64,000 bases of DNA from Chlorobium ferrooxidans DSM 13031 (GTDB lineage: Bacteria; Bacteroidota; Chlorobiia; Chlorobiales; Chlorobiaceae). The notes beneath the pieces were generated by a model. It did not search any database, was not told the origin of the DNA, and worked only from the letters and a program-made list of their open reading frames with translations. The DNA lies in the NCBI RefSeq assembly GCF_000168715.1, contig NZ_AASE01000011.1, positions 1 through 64,000 of the forward strand. The letters are read 5' to 3'. The position numbers and the translations under genes were made by a program. Numbering within the stretch: position 1 is the first letter of the stretch; every line of letters begins with the position of its first letter. Below are positions 35,816 to 45,379 of the stretch, one piece after another.

Positions 35816-38800
35816 ATGACTACTTCATCGCACGATTTCTGGCGTACCTTCATTGCTGATCTGCCTCCTCTCCCCTTTTACCGCGAGAGTTCCGCTCCCT
35901 CACCGGGCGCATCAACAAAGGAGCCGCTTCTCATTGAAGAGCAGCTTGATGGACTCCGGACCGGTCAGCTCAAGGCATTTGCAGAAGCGTGCGGTATTTC
36001 ATTCAGCACACTTCTGCTTGCGGTTCATGCCAGGGCGCTCTCCCTCAGGATGCCCGGTAAGCGTCTGGTAACCGGTATAACAGTCAATTCAGTGAACGGT
36101 GAAGTGACCCTGCCGCTGGTGTTTGATGGTGCAGGCAGCAGTGAAAGCTGGAGTGAGTTTGCCCGCCGGATCGGTCAGCTCGAAGAGTCAATTCTCCGCA
36201 AGAGCGAATCATTCCCGTCGGAGCCGGATGAGTCAGCTCTTCGCACTCTCTTCTATGATACCCGTTTTCAGTTCATCCCCTCCGCCTGTGATAAAACCGA
36301 AGCAAACCCTCAAATGCTTCTTGAATCGAGAATTCTTGCACTCTGGCAGACGCTTCTTCCCGGAGCGGAGTTCAATGTTGACGATGGTTTTTTCGATGCA
36401 GGCGGCAACTCGCTCCTGCTGGTTCGTCTGCATGAAAAACTTGCTGCCGAATGGCCCGGAGTTTTCAGTGTGGCGAAGCTCTTTTCGGTGGTCACTGTTG
36501 CCGCCCAGGCACGGTTCATCATGGAAAAAAACGGACAGGAGCAGCCGGAGAAGCATGCGCAAAAACAGGATAATGCCCGACAAAGATCGACTCATATTGC
36601 CATTGTCGGTATCGGAGTCCGGCTTCCGGGCGCGGGAAGTGCGGAGGGGTGCTGGGCAGATGTTTCGAGGGGTGCTGACCGGGTCTCTTCTCTGTCTCCC
36701 GAGCGCCTGCAGGATACCCGCGATATACTCACTACCCTGGGCTCTCCCCTTCCGGGGAATTTCCGTGAGGCCGCCTGGCTTGAGGATATATTTGATTTCG
36801 ATCCGGAACGGTTTCGCTTCTCTCCGTCAGATGCCGCCCTTGTTCATCCGGAGCAGAGGCTTTTTTTTGAAACCTCCCTTATGGCCCTCGAAAATGCCGG
36901 TTATGGCGGCAGGGCACTTGATAATGAAAAGATCGGTGTTTTTGCGGCTGCCGGAGGCGGCTCAACATGGACCGAGTATGCCCTGAAGGCTGCGCCGGAT
37001 CGGGCCGAACAGATCTTTATCAATAATGTCCCCTCCAATATTGCTACCCGTCTCTCGTTTCTGCACAACTGGCGTGGACCTGCCACCGTGGTTGATACGG
37101 CATGTTCCTCGTCACTCACCGCCGTGCATCTTGCCTGCAACTCCCTTCTCAACGGAGAGTGCAGTGCCGCACTTGCCGGGGGTGCAAAACTGATCATGAT
37201 GCCGCCATCGTCGGCTACCCGCTTCACTATCGAATCATCGACGGCCCGTACCCATGCTTTTGACGAGAGTGCAGACGGTACCGGCGCAGGAGAGGGTTCG
37301 GTTATCTTTTTCCTGAAAACCCTGGAGCAGGCTGAGCTTGACCGTGATCCGGTCCATGCGGTTATACTCGGCACAGCCATCAACCAGGACGGAGCTTCAA
37401 GCGGAATGGCAGCCCCCAACCCGGAGGCACAGTCGGAGGTGATTGCAGCGGCCGCGGCAAAAGCCGGAGTTCCGCTCTCCACGATCTCCTATATCGAGGC
37501 ACATGGAACCGGCACCCATCTTGGCGATCCCGTGGAAATAGAGGGGATTCGTCTTGCATTCAGCCGGGAGACGGGTAAAACAGGTTTTGCCCTGATCGGT
37601 TCTGCAAAAGGCAATTACGGCCATCTTGACGCCTGTGCAGGAGCCCTCGGGCTGCTGCGTGCAGTTCTCTGTTTGAAAAACGATCAGGCCCCCCCTCAGC
37701 CCTTCTTTACACGGGCCAACCCCAGTATCGATTTTGACGACTCTCCGGTACGGGTCAGCACGTCGCTTTGCGCTCTTCCCGATCTGGGAACGGCTCGACG
37801 TGCAGGGGTCAGCTCATTCGGACTGAGCGGCATCAATGTTCATGCGATTATTGAGGCGCCGCCACCCGACAACGGCCATCCTGAAGTGCTCTCTGCGGGA
37901 TGGATGGTTATCGGGCTCTCAGCGGCAACAGCACCACTGCTCAAAAGCTATGCCGATGCTCTCGCCGGGGAGATCCGCCTGAACCGCCATTACCGGCCAC
38001 TTGACATTGCCTATACCCTGAACAGCGGTCGCGACTCCCTCTCGGAACGCCTTGCATTCTGGTTTCGGGATCGCGATGAGCTGCTCGCAGCACTGGAGGG
38101 ATCACCTTCCGCCGGGATCGGTGAACGGAGCCTCTCCGGCAGAATTGCGCGCAGGGATCGATCACAGCAGGCTCAGCCGGTTACGGCGAACTGTGGTGAT
38201 GAGGATTCAGCGAGAGTCTCAGCCGAGGCCTTTCTGGAGGGCGCCCCGCTTCTTCTCCCTCCGCAGGTCGATGTCAGAAGAGTCCACCTTTCAGCCGCTC
38301 CCCTTCAGAGGATCACCTGCCGTCCTCCCCGCAACGCCGGTCAAAATCAGCAGCATCCGGACAATCACCCCTTTTTCCTGCGCCCGACAGATACTCCCGA
38401 GGGAAAAAGATATCCTCTCGACCTGCACTCTGCAGCGTTCTGGCCGGTAGCCGAACATCTGCTTGCCGGAGTTCCCACCCTTGTAGGGATGGGGATACTT
38501 CCTCTTCTTGCCTTTACCAGTTCGGAAGGCCGGGATGAGGGGGAGTTCTCACCCTTCGCCATCAGGGAGCTGTCGTGGCTTCGCCCCCTTCAGCCCTACA
38601 TGCTCCGGCCGGGCAGTGTGAGTATGCTCATTACCGGAGGTGAAGAGGGCTCTCAGCGGGCAATTCTCGGCGGGCGGATGGTTGAGGGAGGGTGGAGAAA
38701 CTTTGTCGAGGCGACACTCTCTGATCTCTCAATACCCCCAACAGAGAGCGTTCTTGACCCGGAAAAGATAAGAGCGCATGAAGTTGAGCTTACAGATGAA

Positions 38801-41800
38801 CCGGATCAGGCTGTTGAACCGGCAGGTCCGGTCAGGGTCAGCGCACGATGGAGTGCGTTACGGGCAAGAGGAAGCCGCGGGGATGAGATTTTTGCCCGCC
38901 TGCAACTACCTGCACGGGCAGAGGGAGAGCTGAACATGCAGGGTTTGCATCCGGGAGTTCTCGACCGGGCGGTCAGTATTGCCGTTGACCGGCCAGGGCT
39001 GGTTCCGGCAGGCTGCGCAGAGATTCTCGTCTATCGGCCCCTTCCGGAGCGTATTTTTGCCTCGGCTGAACGAGTGATTCTGCCGGATGGGGGAATCAGG
39101 GCTGATGTCAGGCTTTACAACAGTGAGAGCGGAGAGCTATCCATACGGTTCAGGGGGCTCCATTTTGTTCCGCTCTCATACCCGGCAACTCCGCTGAAGG
39201 ATGTGATGAAGGTACCGGTAATCCCCTCTTTACCGGTATGGGTAGCTGATCCTGTTTCTGCAGCACTTCCGGCGATTCCGCCAATTGCGCTGATCGGGGA
39301 AGGTGATCTCTTCGCGCGAATCACCGCCCACTCGATCTTCAGGGGAGCACTGGCAGCATCATGCAGCTCTTCAGAACCTGATGATGAACTGCTCTCTCTG
39401 CTATCGGAGGGTCGGATCCGTCATCTTCTTTTTGTGCCGGAGCCCGGCGAGGATATCGGCCTGCGCACCCTGAATCTCCTTCAAAAGCTCATGGCTCACC
39501 TGCGCCACCCTCTGCACCTTGTTGCTGCAGGAGAGGGTGCCTTTGCGCCCGACAGCACGAATGACTCTCCTCCTCCCCGGCCGGATACAGCACTTATGGC
39601 AGGTCTCGTGATGGTTGCGGGATATGAAGAGCCGATGCTCTCGACACGCTACGTAGAAGTCGACAAAGGTGCACCGCTTGAGCTTCTTTTCCGGGAGTTT
39701 GAAGCTCTCGAACCGGGAGAGCATTCGCCGATTCTGCTTGACAACTCAGGAAGACGGCTGAAAAGGAGTTTTGAACCTCTTGGGGAATCGCGCGCTGCCG
39801 CAGAAACACTCTGGCCCGCCTCCGGATGCTGTGTTGTCAGCGGCGGGACGGGAGGCCTTGCGCTGCTTCTTGCTGCGGAGCTCGCAGGCAAGGGAGCTGT
39901 TTCGCTTGCACTGCTCTCCCGCCGTGAGCTTGAGGCGGGTGAAGAGCGCGAGACGATGCTACGTTTTGAACTGCTGGAGGCTCTTGCGGCCAGCGGCATT
40001 ACCGTTCGTCACTGGAAGGTAGATGTAAGCAATTGTGAAGAGCTCTCCCGTGTGCTTGATGAGGTACGCTCAACACTGGGACCCATATCGGCAGTTGTGC
40101 ATTTCGCCGGCCTTGTTGACAGCCATCTTCTGGTAAATGAAACTCCCGAATCCTTTGCCAGGGCAACCGCTCCCAAGGTTGAGGGGGCGCGCAATCTTGA
40201 TCTTCTGACACGAAATGACCCGATAGAGTCATTTGTTCTCTCCGGTTCACTGACCGCCCTTGAGAGCAGGGCCGGGTCGGGAGCCTATACCGCAGCCAAT
40301 CTCTATCTTGATGCTTTCGCCGGGTGGCGCCGGAGCGAGGGACGACCGGCACTCACCATCGACTGGTGTCAGGTCGGAGAGGTTGGAATGGCTGCACGCC
40401 TGCTTGACGGCAAACTGGAAGAGTACAGTCTCTCCCCTGATGAGGTTATCCGTTACTGGAGGATGGCTCTCGGTGCCGGAACTCCACAAGTCAGTTTGCT
40501 CTACGGGAAAAACCCCGGTGAGAAGCCGAAAGCGCTTCCGGTTTCCCATGAAGAGCCGAAAATGCTTGAAAAGGCTGTAGCACAGATATGGGCGGAGATA
40601 CTGGGATATGAGAGCGTGGAGCCGGATGATGATTTCTACTCGCTTGGAGGGGATTCGATGTCCGGCATTGATATTGTTGACCGCATCGTCAAAGAGCTTG
40701 GTCATCCTCTTTCATACACTGATCTTGTTGAGTCAGCCACGGTCGGCAGGCTTGCAGAGAAGCTTCGCACCCAGGCCGAGGCCGCAGCTGCCGGTGAAGA
40801 TGGCGTGCAGAGCAGCCACAGGCTTACTCCTGCTCCGGCTCAAAACCGTTATCCGGTCAGCCGCGAGCAACTCGCGCTTATCCAGGCCCAGCTTGCGGCA
40901 GAGAGGAGTACCGCCTATAACCTTCCCAACATCATCTCCCTCCCCTCCGGCTGCGACAGGGAGCGACTGGAAAGCGCACTTCGAGCACTCATCAGCCGTC
41001 ACGAAATTCTCCGCACCCGCTTCTGTTTCGATGGCCGTGAGCCCGAAATGGAGATAGTTCCGGAGGTGACGCTGCAGTTGAACCGCATTTGCCCACAAGC
41101 GGAAGTGACAGCTCAGTTCTGGCAAAACAGGGTTCGCCCTTTTGACCTTGAGGCAGAACCTCCGGTACGCTTCGAACTGATTGAACGTGCTGACGGCACA
41201 GTGCATTCACTTTTCATGGATATCCATCACGCTTTGGCTGATGGTCTGAGTCTTGAACTGCTGACCGGTGATCTTGCGCAGCTTTATGGAGGCAAAACGA
41301 TGCCTCCCCTTGCCGTGCAGTTCAAGGATTACGCATGGTGGAGCCGGAGGGGTGCAGGAGTCGAGGCTTTTGAGACTGCCAAAGAGTACTGGATGCAGCG
41401 CTATACTTCGTTGCCCCTGCCCGTTCTTGACCTCCCTTCCGACCGGCCGCGACCGGCATATCATACATGGGAGTGCGGAAGTGTTGCCTTCACCCTGCCG
41501 CAAAAGAGTGTCGAGGCTTTGCGGCGATTCGCATCAACACACGCCACAACACCCTTTACCGTTGTACTCTCTGCATGGGCCGCTCTCCTCTCCCGCTACA
41601 GCAGCAGTGATGATCTGGTTATTTCAGTTCCCGTCGATGCAAGAGAGCGTGTCGGAGCCTCCTCAATTCCCGGCATGATGGTATCGCTTATTCCTCTGCG
41701 AATTGCACTCATGGAGGATGAATCGGTCGAAGGTTTCATCAGGCGTCTTCACCATGAGGTCTCCGAAGCAATGCGTAACCGGGCCTGTCCGCTCGGTATG

Positions 41801-44800
41801 CTGCTGGAAGCGATTGCCCCACCCGCGGCTCCTGAGCGGACACTTCTCTCTGAAGTGACGCTCTCCTACATGAACTTCAGCGAAAGCAAGGGATATGAGT
41901 CTGAAGGTGAGGGCAGTGATGCCTTCCGCATCCTTGGTGTTGAGCGGAGTGACGGAAAGAATGACCTCTCAATCTTCATCCGGGACCTTCCGGAGAGCGT
42001 AAGCGTTACCTGTGAATACTACAGCGCCATATTTGATCGTGACCGGATCGAGCGCATGGGAGAGCATTTCACCACGCTGCTTGATGCTCTTGTCAGCTCT
42101 GAAGATGAAACGAAACTGGCTTCACTTCCCCTGCTTGCCGAGTGGGAGAGAGCGTGGCTTCTGAAGGTCGGACGCGGCAGCGATACCCCGCAACCGGAAC
42201 CCCTTAATCTCTATGCCTGTTTTGCCGCAATGGCAAAAGAGCGCGGCAGCGCCATAGCCATCAGCGATAAAACCGAACGGCTCAGCTACACTGAACTGCT
42301 CTGCCGTGCCCAGGGCATTGCCCAATACCTTGCCCTTGAAGGCGTTCGTGAAGGCGAGATTGTCGCGATGCATCTCGAACGGAGTTGTACCGGTGTTGCC
42401 ATCATACTGGCAATCAACGCTCTCGGCGCCTGCTATCTGCCGCTCGACACCTCATTTCCAGCGCTGCGTATTGCCCTGATTCTTGCCGATGCCGATTGCC
42501 GGGTGGTGATTGCAGACGCTTCCGGACGAAAAGTCATTGAAGAGGCCGATCTGGCCGGGAGGGAGAAGTGTGAAGGCCGTGCGGATGGACAGGCACCGGC
42601 GAAGCGCCTGATAATTGAGGGTGAAAAACTGGCTCTCATGATCTCCTCTTCTGCTGCTTTGCCTGAACGCAGAGAGGATGTGCTTGCCTATCTCATGTAC
42701 ACCTCCGGCTCTACAGGTCAGCCCAAAGGTGTAAGGGTTTTAGAGCGAGGCATCATCCGTCTTACGGTTAACCAGGATTATATAGAGATTGGTCATGACG
42801 ACCGGGTGATGCTGGTTTCATCCCTCGCTTTTGATATCTCGACGTTTGATCTGTGGGGTGCGCTGTTGAATGGTGCCGAGCTTTGCGTGATCGACCGCAA
42901 CGTTCTGCTTGACCCCGCAGCATTTGCTGCCGAAATAGCGTGCCGTAACATCACCATTATGGCCATGGCAACCGGGTTGTTCCACCGCCAGGCCGAGACG
43001 ATGCCGGAGAGCTTCTCCAAGGTGCATAAAGTGCTTGCCGGAGGAGAGTTGATGAACCCCGAGCTACTGAAGCGGGCTGTTGAGGCTGCTCCTCAAACAG
43101 CGTTCTACAATGTATACGGTCCTACCGAAAACACAACCTTTACGACCACTCATCTTGTAACTCCAGGGGATCTGCAAGGTCAGGCAATACCGATCGGCAA
43201 GCCAATCCCGCTTACGACAGTCATGGTTTATGACAAAAGAGACCAGGTTGTTCCGATTGGTATCTGGGGTGAAATCATAAACGGAGGCGAAGGGGTTGCC
43301 GATGGCTACCAGAATCGGCCGGAGCTGACCGCTGCCGGTTTTTTCAGGACACCTGAAGGCGAGTACTGCTATCGGAGCGGTGACATCGGACGGTGGAGGG
43401 CGGATGGTGTGCTTGAGATCGGGGGCCGCAGGGACACCCAGATCAAACACCGGGGTTTCCGTATTGAACTCGGCGAGATTGAAGATGCGCTCTGTCGTCA
43501 CCCTGGAGTGGCAGGCGCTGCAGTGCTATTCAGGAAAGATGCCGGGGAGCTTGTTGCCTGTCTGGTAATCAGGGGGGAGGAGGTGCCGGAGCCGATTGAA
43601 CTCCGATCGTGGCTCATGCAGCGCATCCCCTCATATATGGTTCCGGCCCGCTTCATCAGGGTTGCCCGCCTGCCGATCAACTCCAATGGCAAGCTTGACC
43701 GGAAAAGACTTGATCTTGAAGCCGAAGATGGAGAGTTACTCAGAGATGGCAGCTCTGCATCATCAGGATTGCCTTCCGGTGATACGGAAAAGATGGTAGC
43801 TGAAGTTTTTTCAGAGATATTCAATCGTCCTGTCGAAGAGCGCAATATCAGCTTTCTTGTTCTTGGCGGTCACAGTCTCATCATCATGCGTGCAATCAAC
43901 CGGATCGCACAGCGTTCAGGTGTGAAGCTCTCGATAGGCGATTTTTTTGCAACGCCCACCATTGCCGGGCTGGCCTCCCGCATTGATGCCGAAAAAGTAA
44001 GGGACGATGCGGGATGCAGCATTCCGGTTGCCGACCCTGAGGCATTTCCCTTTGCCAGTCATGCCGAAGAGCGGCTCTATATGGTTAACTCCATGGACGC
44101 CACTTCGGCAGCCTACAATATGACCTTCTTTTTCCGGACAGGAGCGGAATTTGTTCCTGATGCTCTCCATAAGGCTCTTCTTGTGCTGGTCAGGCGGCAC
44201 GAAGCCCTCCGTACCGGTTTTGAAGCGTGCGATGGCAAAATCATGCGCCGGATTGCAGATCCCCGGGAGATAACACTCGAATGGCGGGAAGATGATCTCA
44301 GCCGCGATTCCGACCCCGCTTCCGAAGCTCTTCTCCTGACCCAGGCAGAGGTTGCAAGGCCGTTCGATCTCTCCCGTCCGCCACTCTTAAGGATCCGAAT
44401 AATCCGTACCGGCAGAGAGCAGACACTCATCCTCATCATGACCCATCACATTGTGCATGACGGCTGGTCATCCCGTATTTTTCTGCGGGAGCTGAAGATT
44501 GCATACGAAGCGGCTCTTCATGGTACGACGGCAGCTTTTCCTGAGCTGCCGATATCGATTCGCGATTATGCACTCTGGCAGCGTACCCGTGACTGGTCAG
44601 AGAGCGCCAAATGGTGGCTCAATACCCTGAAAGGGGCGCCGGAACGGATCGAACTCCCCTGCGACCGCCCGATACCGGAAATTCCTGCAAACAGAGGCGC
44701 CACCATCAAAAAGGAGCTTCCGCCCGAGACAGCAAGAGGGCTTCAGGCGTTTGCCCGTCAGAGCGGTGTGAGTATGGCCTCGGTAGGGCTGACTCTTTTT

Positions 44801-45379
44801 GCAACCCTGCTCTATCGACTCACCCGCCAGAGTGAACTGGTCATCGGTATGGGTGTTGCCGGACGCGATCATGCAGAGATGGAAGGGCTGATCGGATTTT
44901 TTGTCAATGTTCTGCCGATACGTATCCGCCTTGACCGGGAGAGCGAGTTCAGCACGCTGCTTGGAGAGGTTCACGACATGCTTATGGGTGCGCTGGCACA
45001 TCGCGAATACCCCTTTGACTCGCTGGTTCGGGACCTTGCACCGAAACGATCCGGAAACCGCCAGCCGCTTATCAATGTGGTATTCGAGTATCAGCGATTT
45101 GATCCGGTAGATCCGGAACTGCTCTTTCCTGCTGCACCTGAAATCAGTGACGCTTTTGCCCGTTCACTTGATGAAGTCATCTTCACCCCTACGGCCAAGC
45201 ACGACCTGCTCCTCTTCTATGTAGAGCAGGAGGAGAGAACAGTGCTGCTGGTCGAATACGATACGGATATTCTTGATGCCGGTACCGTTGAACGGTGGAT
45301 CTCCTATTTCATTCAGCTTGCCGGGCATCTGTGTGCTGAAAGCCTGAAAACAACTGAACCCGGGAGTGCAGAGCAATGA
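35816..45379 (+). CDS. Hybrid AT-less PKS/NRPS: C fragment-T-KS-DH-KR-ACP-C-A-T-C
   Basis: The protein has 3187 residues. Residues 1-160 are a truncated C-domain half without HHxxxDG. A carrier domain follows (GGNSLL, S199), then a ketosynthase (about 260-682; C430, H563, H603), a KS-flanking linker region (about 690-860), a dehydratase-like region (H881 in EHLLAG, D1050 in LDRAVS), a ketoreductase (SGGTGGL near 1340, Y1491), ACP (GGDSM, S1614), C (HHALADG near 1804), A (A3 near 2295), T (GGHSL, S2687) and a final C (HHIVHDG near 2877). No acyltransferase is present; the post-KS linker resembles trans-AT PKSs. The A-domain code reads DIFALGVTFK (unassigned). The dehydratase motifs deviate (Val for Pro, Ser for the usual Gln/His), so it may be inactive. 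The stop overlaps the next gene by 4 bp. Confidence 0.88.
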   Translation: MTTSSHDFWRTFIADLPPLPFYRESSAPSPGASTKEPLLIEEQLDGLRTGQLKAFAEACGISFSTLLLAVHARALSLRMPGKRLVTGITVNSVNGEVTLPLVFDGAGSSESWSEFARRIGQLEESILRKSESFPSEPDESALRTLFYDTRFQFIPSACDKTEANPQMLLESRILALWQTLLPGAEFNVDDGFFDAGGNSLLLVRLHEKLAAEWPGVFSVAKLFSVVTVAAQARFIMEKNGQEQPEKHAQKQDNARQRSTHIAIVGIGVRLPGAGSAEGCWADVSRGADRVSSLSPERLQDTRDILTTLGSPLPGNFREAAWLEDIFDFDPERFRFSPSDAALVHPEQRLFFETSLMALENAGYGGRALDNEKIGVFAAAGGGSTWTEYALKAAPDRAEQIFINNVPSNIATRLSFLHNWRGPATVVDTACSSSLTAVHLACNSLLNGECSAALAGGAKLIMMPPSSATRFTIESSTARTHAFDESADGTGAGEGSVIFFLKTLEQAELDRDPVHAVILGTAINQDGASSGMAAPNPEAQSEVIAAAAAKAGVPLSTISYIEAHGTGTHLGDPVEIEGIRLAFSRETGKTGFALIGSAKGNYGHLDACAGALGLLRAVLCLKNDQAPPQPFFTRANPSIDFDDSPVRVSTSLCALPDLGTARRAGVSSFGLSGINVHAIIEAPPPDNGHPEVLSAGWMVIGLSAATAPLLKSYADALAGEIRLNRHYRPLDIAYTLNSGRDSLSERLAFWFRDRDELLAALEGSPSAGIGERSLSGRIARRDRSQQAQPVTANCGDEDSARVSAEAFLEGAPLLLPPQVDVRRVHLSAAPLQRITCRPPRNAGQNQQHPDNHPFFLRPTDTPEGKRYPLDLHSAAFWPVAEHLLAGVPTLVGMGILPLLAFTSSEGRDEGEFSPFAIRELSWLRPLQPYMLRPGSVSMLITGGEEGSQRAILGGRMVEGGWRNFVEATLSDLSIPPTESVLDPEKIRAHEVELTDEPDQAVEPAGPVRVSARWSALRARGSRGDEIFARLQLPARAEGELNMQGLHPGVLDRAVSIAVDRPGLVPAGCAEILVYRPLPERIFASAERVILPDGGIRADVRLYNSESGELSIRFRGLHFVPLSYPATPLKDVMKVPVIPSLPVWVADPVSAALPAIPPIALIGEGDLFARITAHSIFRGALAASCSSSEPDDELLSLLSEGRIRHLLFVPEPGEDIGLRTLNLLQKLMAHLRHPLHLVAAGEGAFAPDSTNDSPPPRPDTALMAGLVMVAGYEEPMLSTRYVEVDKGAPLELLFREFEALEPGEHSPILLDNSGRRLKRSFEPLGESRAAAETLWPASGCCVVSGGTGGLALLLAAELAGKGAVSLALLSRRELEAGEERETMLRFELLEALAASGITVRHWKVDVSNCEELSRVLDEVRSTLGPISAVVHFAGLVDSHLLVNETPESFARATAPKVEGARNLDLLTRNDPIESFVLSGSLTALESRAGSGAYTAANLYLDAFAGWRRSEGRPALTIDWCQVGEVGMAARLLDGKLEEYSLSPDEVIRYWRMALGAGTPQVSLLYGKNPGEKPKALPVSHEEPKMLEKAVAQIWAEILGYESVEPDDDFYSLGGDSMSGIDIVDRIVKELGHPLSYTDLVESATVGRLAEKLRTQAEAAAAGEDGVQSSHRLTPAPAQNRYPVSREQLALIQAQLAAERSTAYNLPNIISLPSGCDRERLESALRALISRHEILRTRFCFDGREPEMEIVPEVTLQLNRICPQAEVTAQFWQNRVRPFDLEAEPPVRFELIERADGTVHSLFMDIHHALADGLSLELLTGDLAQLYGGKTMPPLAVQFKDYAWWSRRGAGVEAFETAKEYWMQRYTSLPLPVLDLPSDRPRPAYHTWECGSVAFTLPQKSVEALRRFASTHATTPFTVVLSAWAALLSRYSSSDDLVISVPVDARERVGASSIPGMMVSLIPLRIALMEDESVEGFIRRLHHEVSEAMRNRACPLGMLLEAIAPPAAPERTLLSEVTLSYMNFSESKGYESEGEGSDAFRILGVERSDGKNDLSIFIRDLPESVSVTCEYYSAIFDRDRIERMGEHFTTLLDALVSSEDETKLASLPLLAEWERAWLLKVGRGSDTPQPEPLNLYACFAAMAKERGSAIAISDKTERLSYTELLCRAQGIAQYLALEGVREGEIVAMHLERSCTGVAIILAINALGACYLPLDTSFPALRIALILADADCRVVIADASGRKVIEEADLAGREKCEGRADGQAPAKRLIIEGEKLALMISSSAALPERREDVLAYLMYTSGSTGQPKGVRVLERGIIRLTVNQDYIEIGHDDRVMLVSSLAFDISTFDLWGALLNGAELCVIDRNVLLDPAAFAAEIACRNITIMAMATGLFHRQAETMPESFSKVHKVLAGGELMNPELLKRAVEAAPQTAFYNVYGPTENTTFTTTHLVTPGDLQGQAIPIGKPIPLTTVMVYDKRDQVVPIGIWGEIINGGEGVADGYQNRPELTAAGFFRTPEGEYCYRSGDIGRWRADGVLEIGGRRDTQIKHRGFRIELGEIEDALCRHPGVAGAAVLFRKDAGELVACLVIRGEEVPEPIELRSWLMQRIPSYMVPARFIRVARLPINSNGKLDRKRLDLEAEDGELLRDGSSASSGLPSGDTEKMVAEVFSEIFNRPVEERNISFLVLGGHSLIIMRAINRIAQRSGVKLSIGDFFATPTIAGLASRIDAEKVRDDAGCSIPVADPEAFPFASHAEERLYMVNSMDATSAAYNMTFFFRTGAEFVPDALHKALLVLVRRHEALRTGFEACDGKIMRRIADPREITLEWREDDLSRDSDPASEALLLTQAEVARPFDLSRPPLLRIRIIRTGREQTLILIMTHHIVHDGWSSRIFLRELKIAYEAALHGTTAAFPELPISIRDYALWQRTRDWSESAKWWLNTLKGAPERIELPCDRPIPEIPANRGATIKKELPPETARGLQAFARQSGVSMASVGLTLFATLLYRLTRQSELVIGMGVAGRDHAEMEGLIGFFVNVLPIRIRLDRESEFSTLLGEVHDMLMGALAHREYPFDSLVRDLAPKRSGNRQPLINVVFEYQRFDPVDPELLFPAAPEISDAFARSLDEVIFTPTAKHDLLLFYVEQEERTVLLVEYDTDILDAGTVERWISYFIQLAGHLCAESLKTTEPGSAEQ

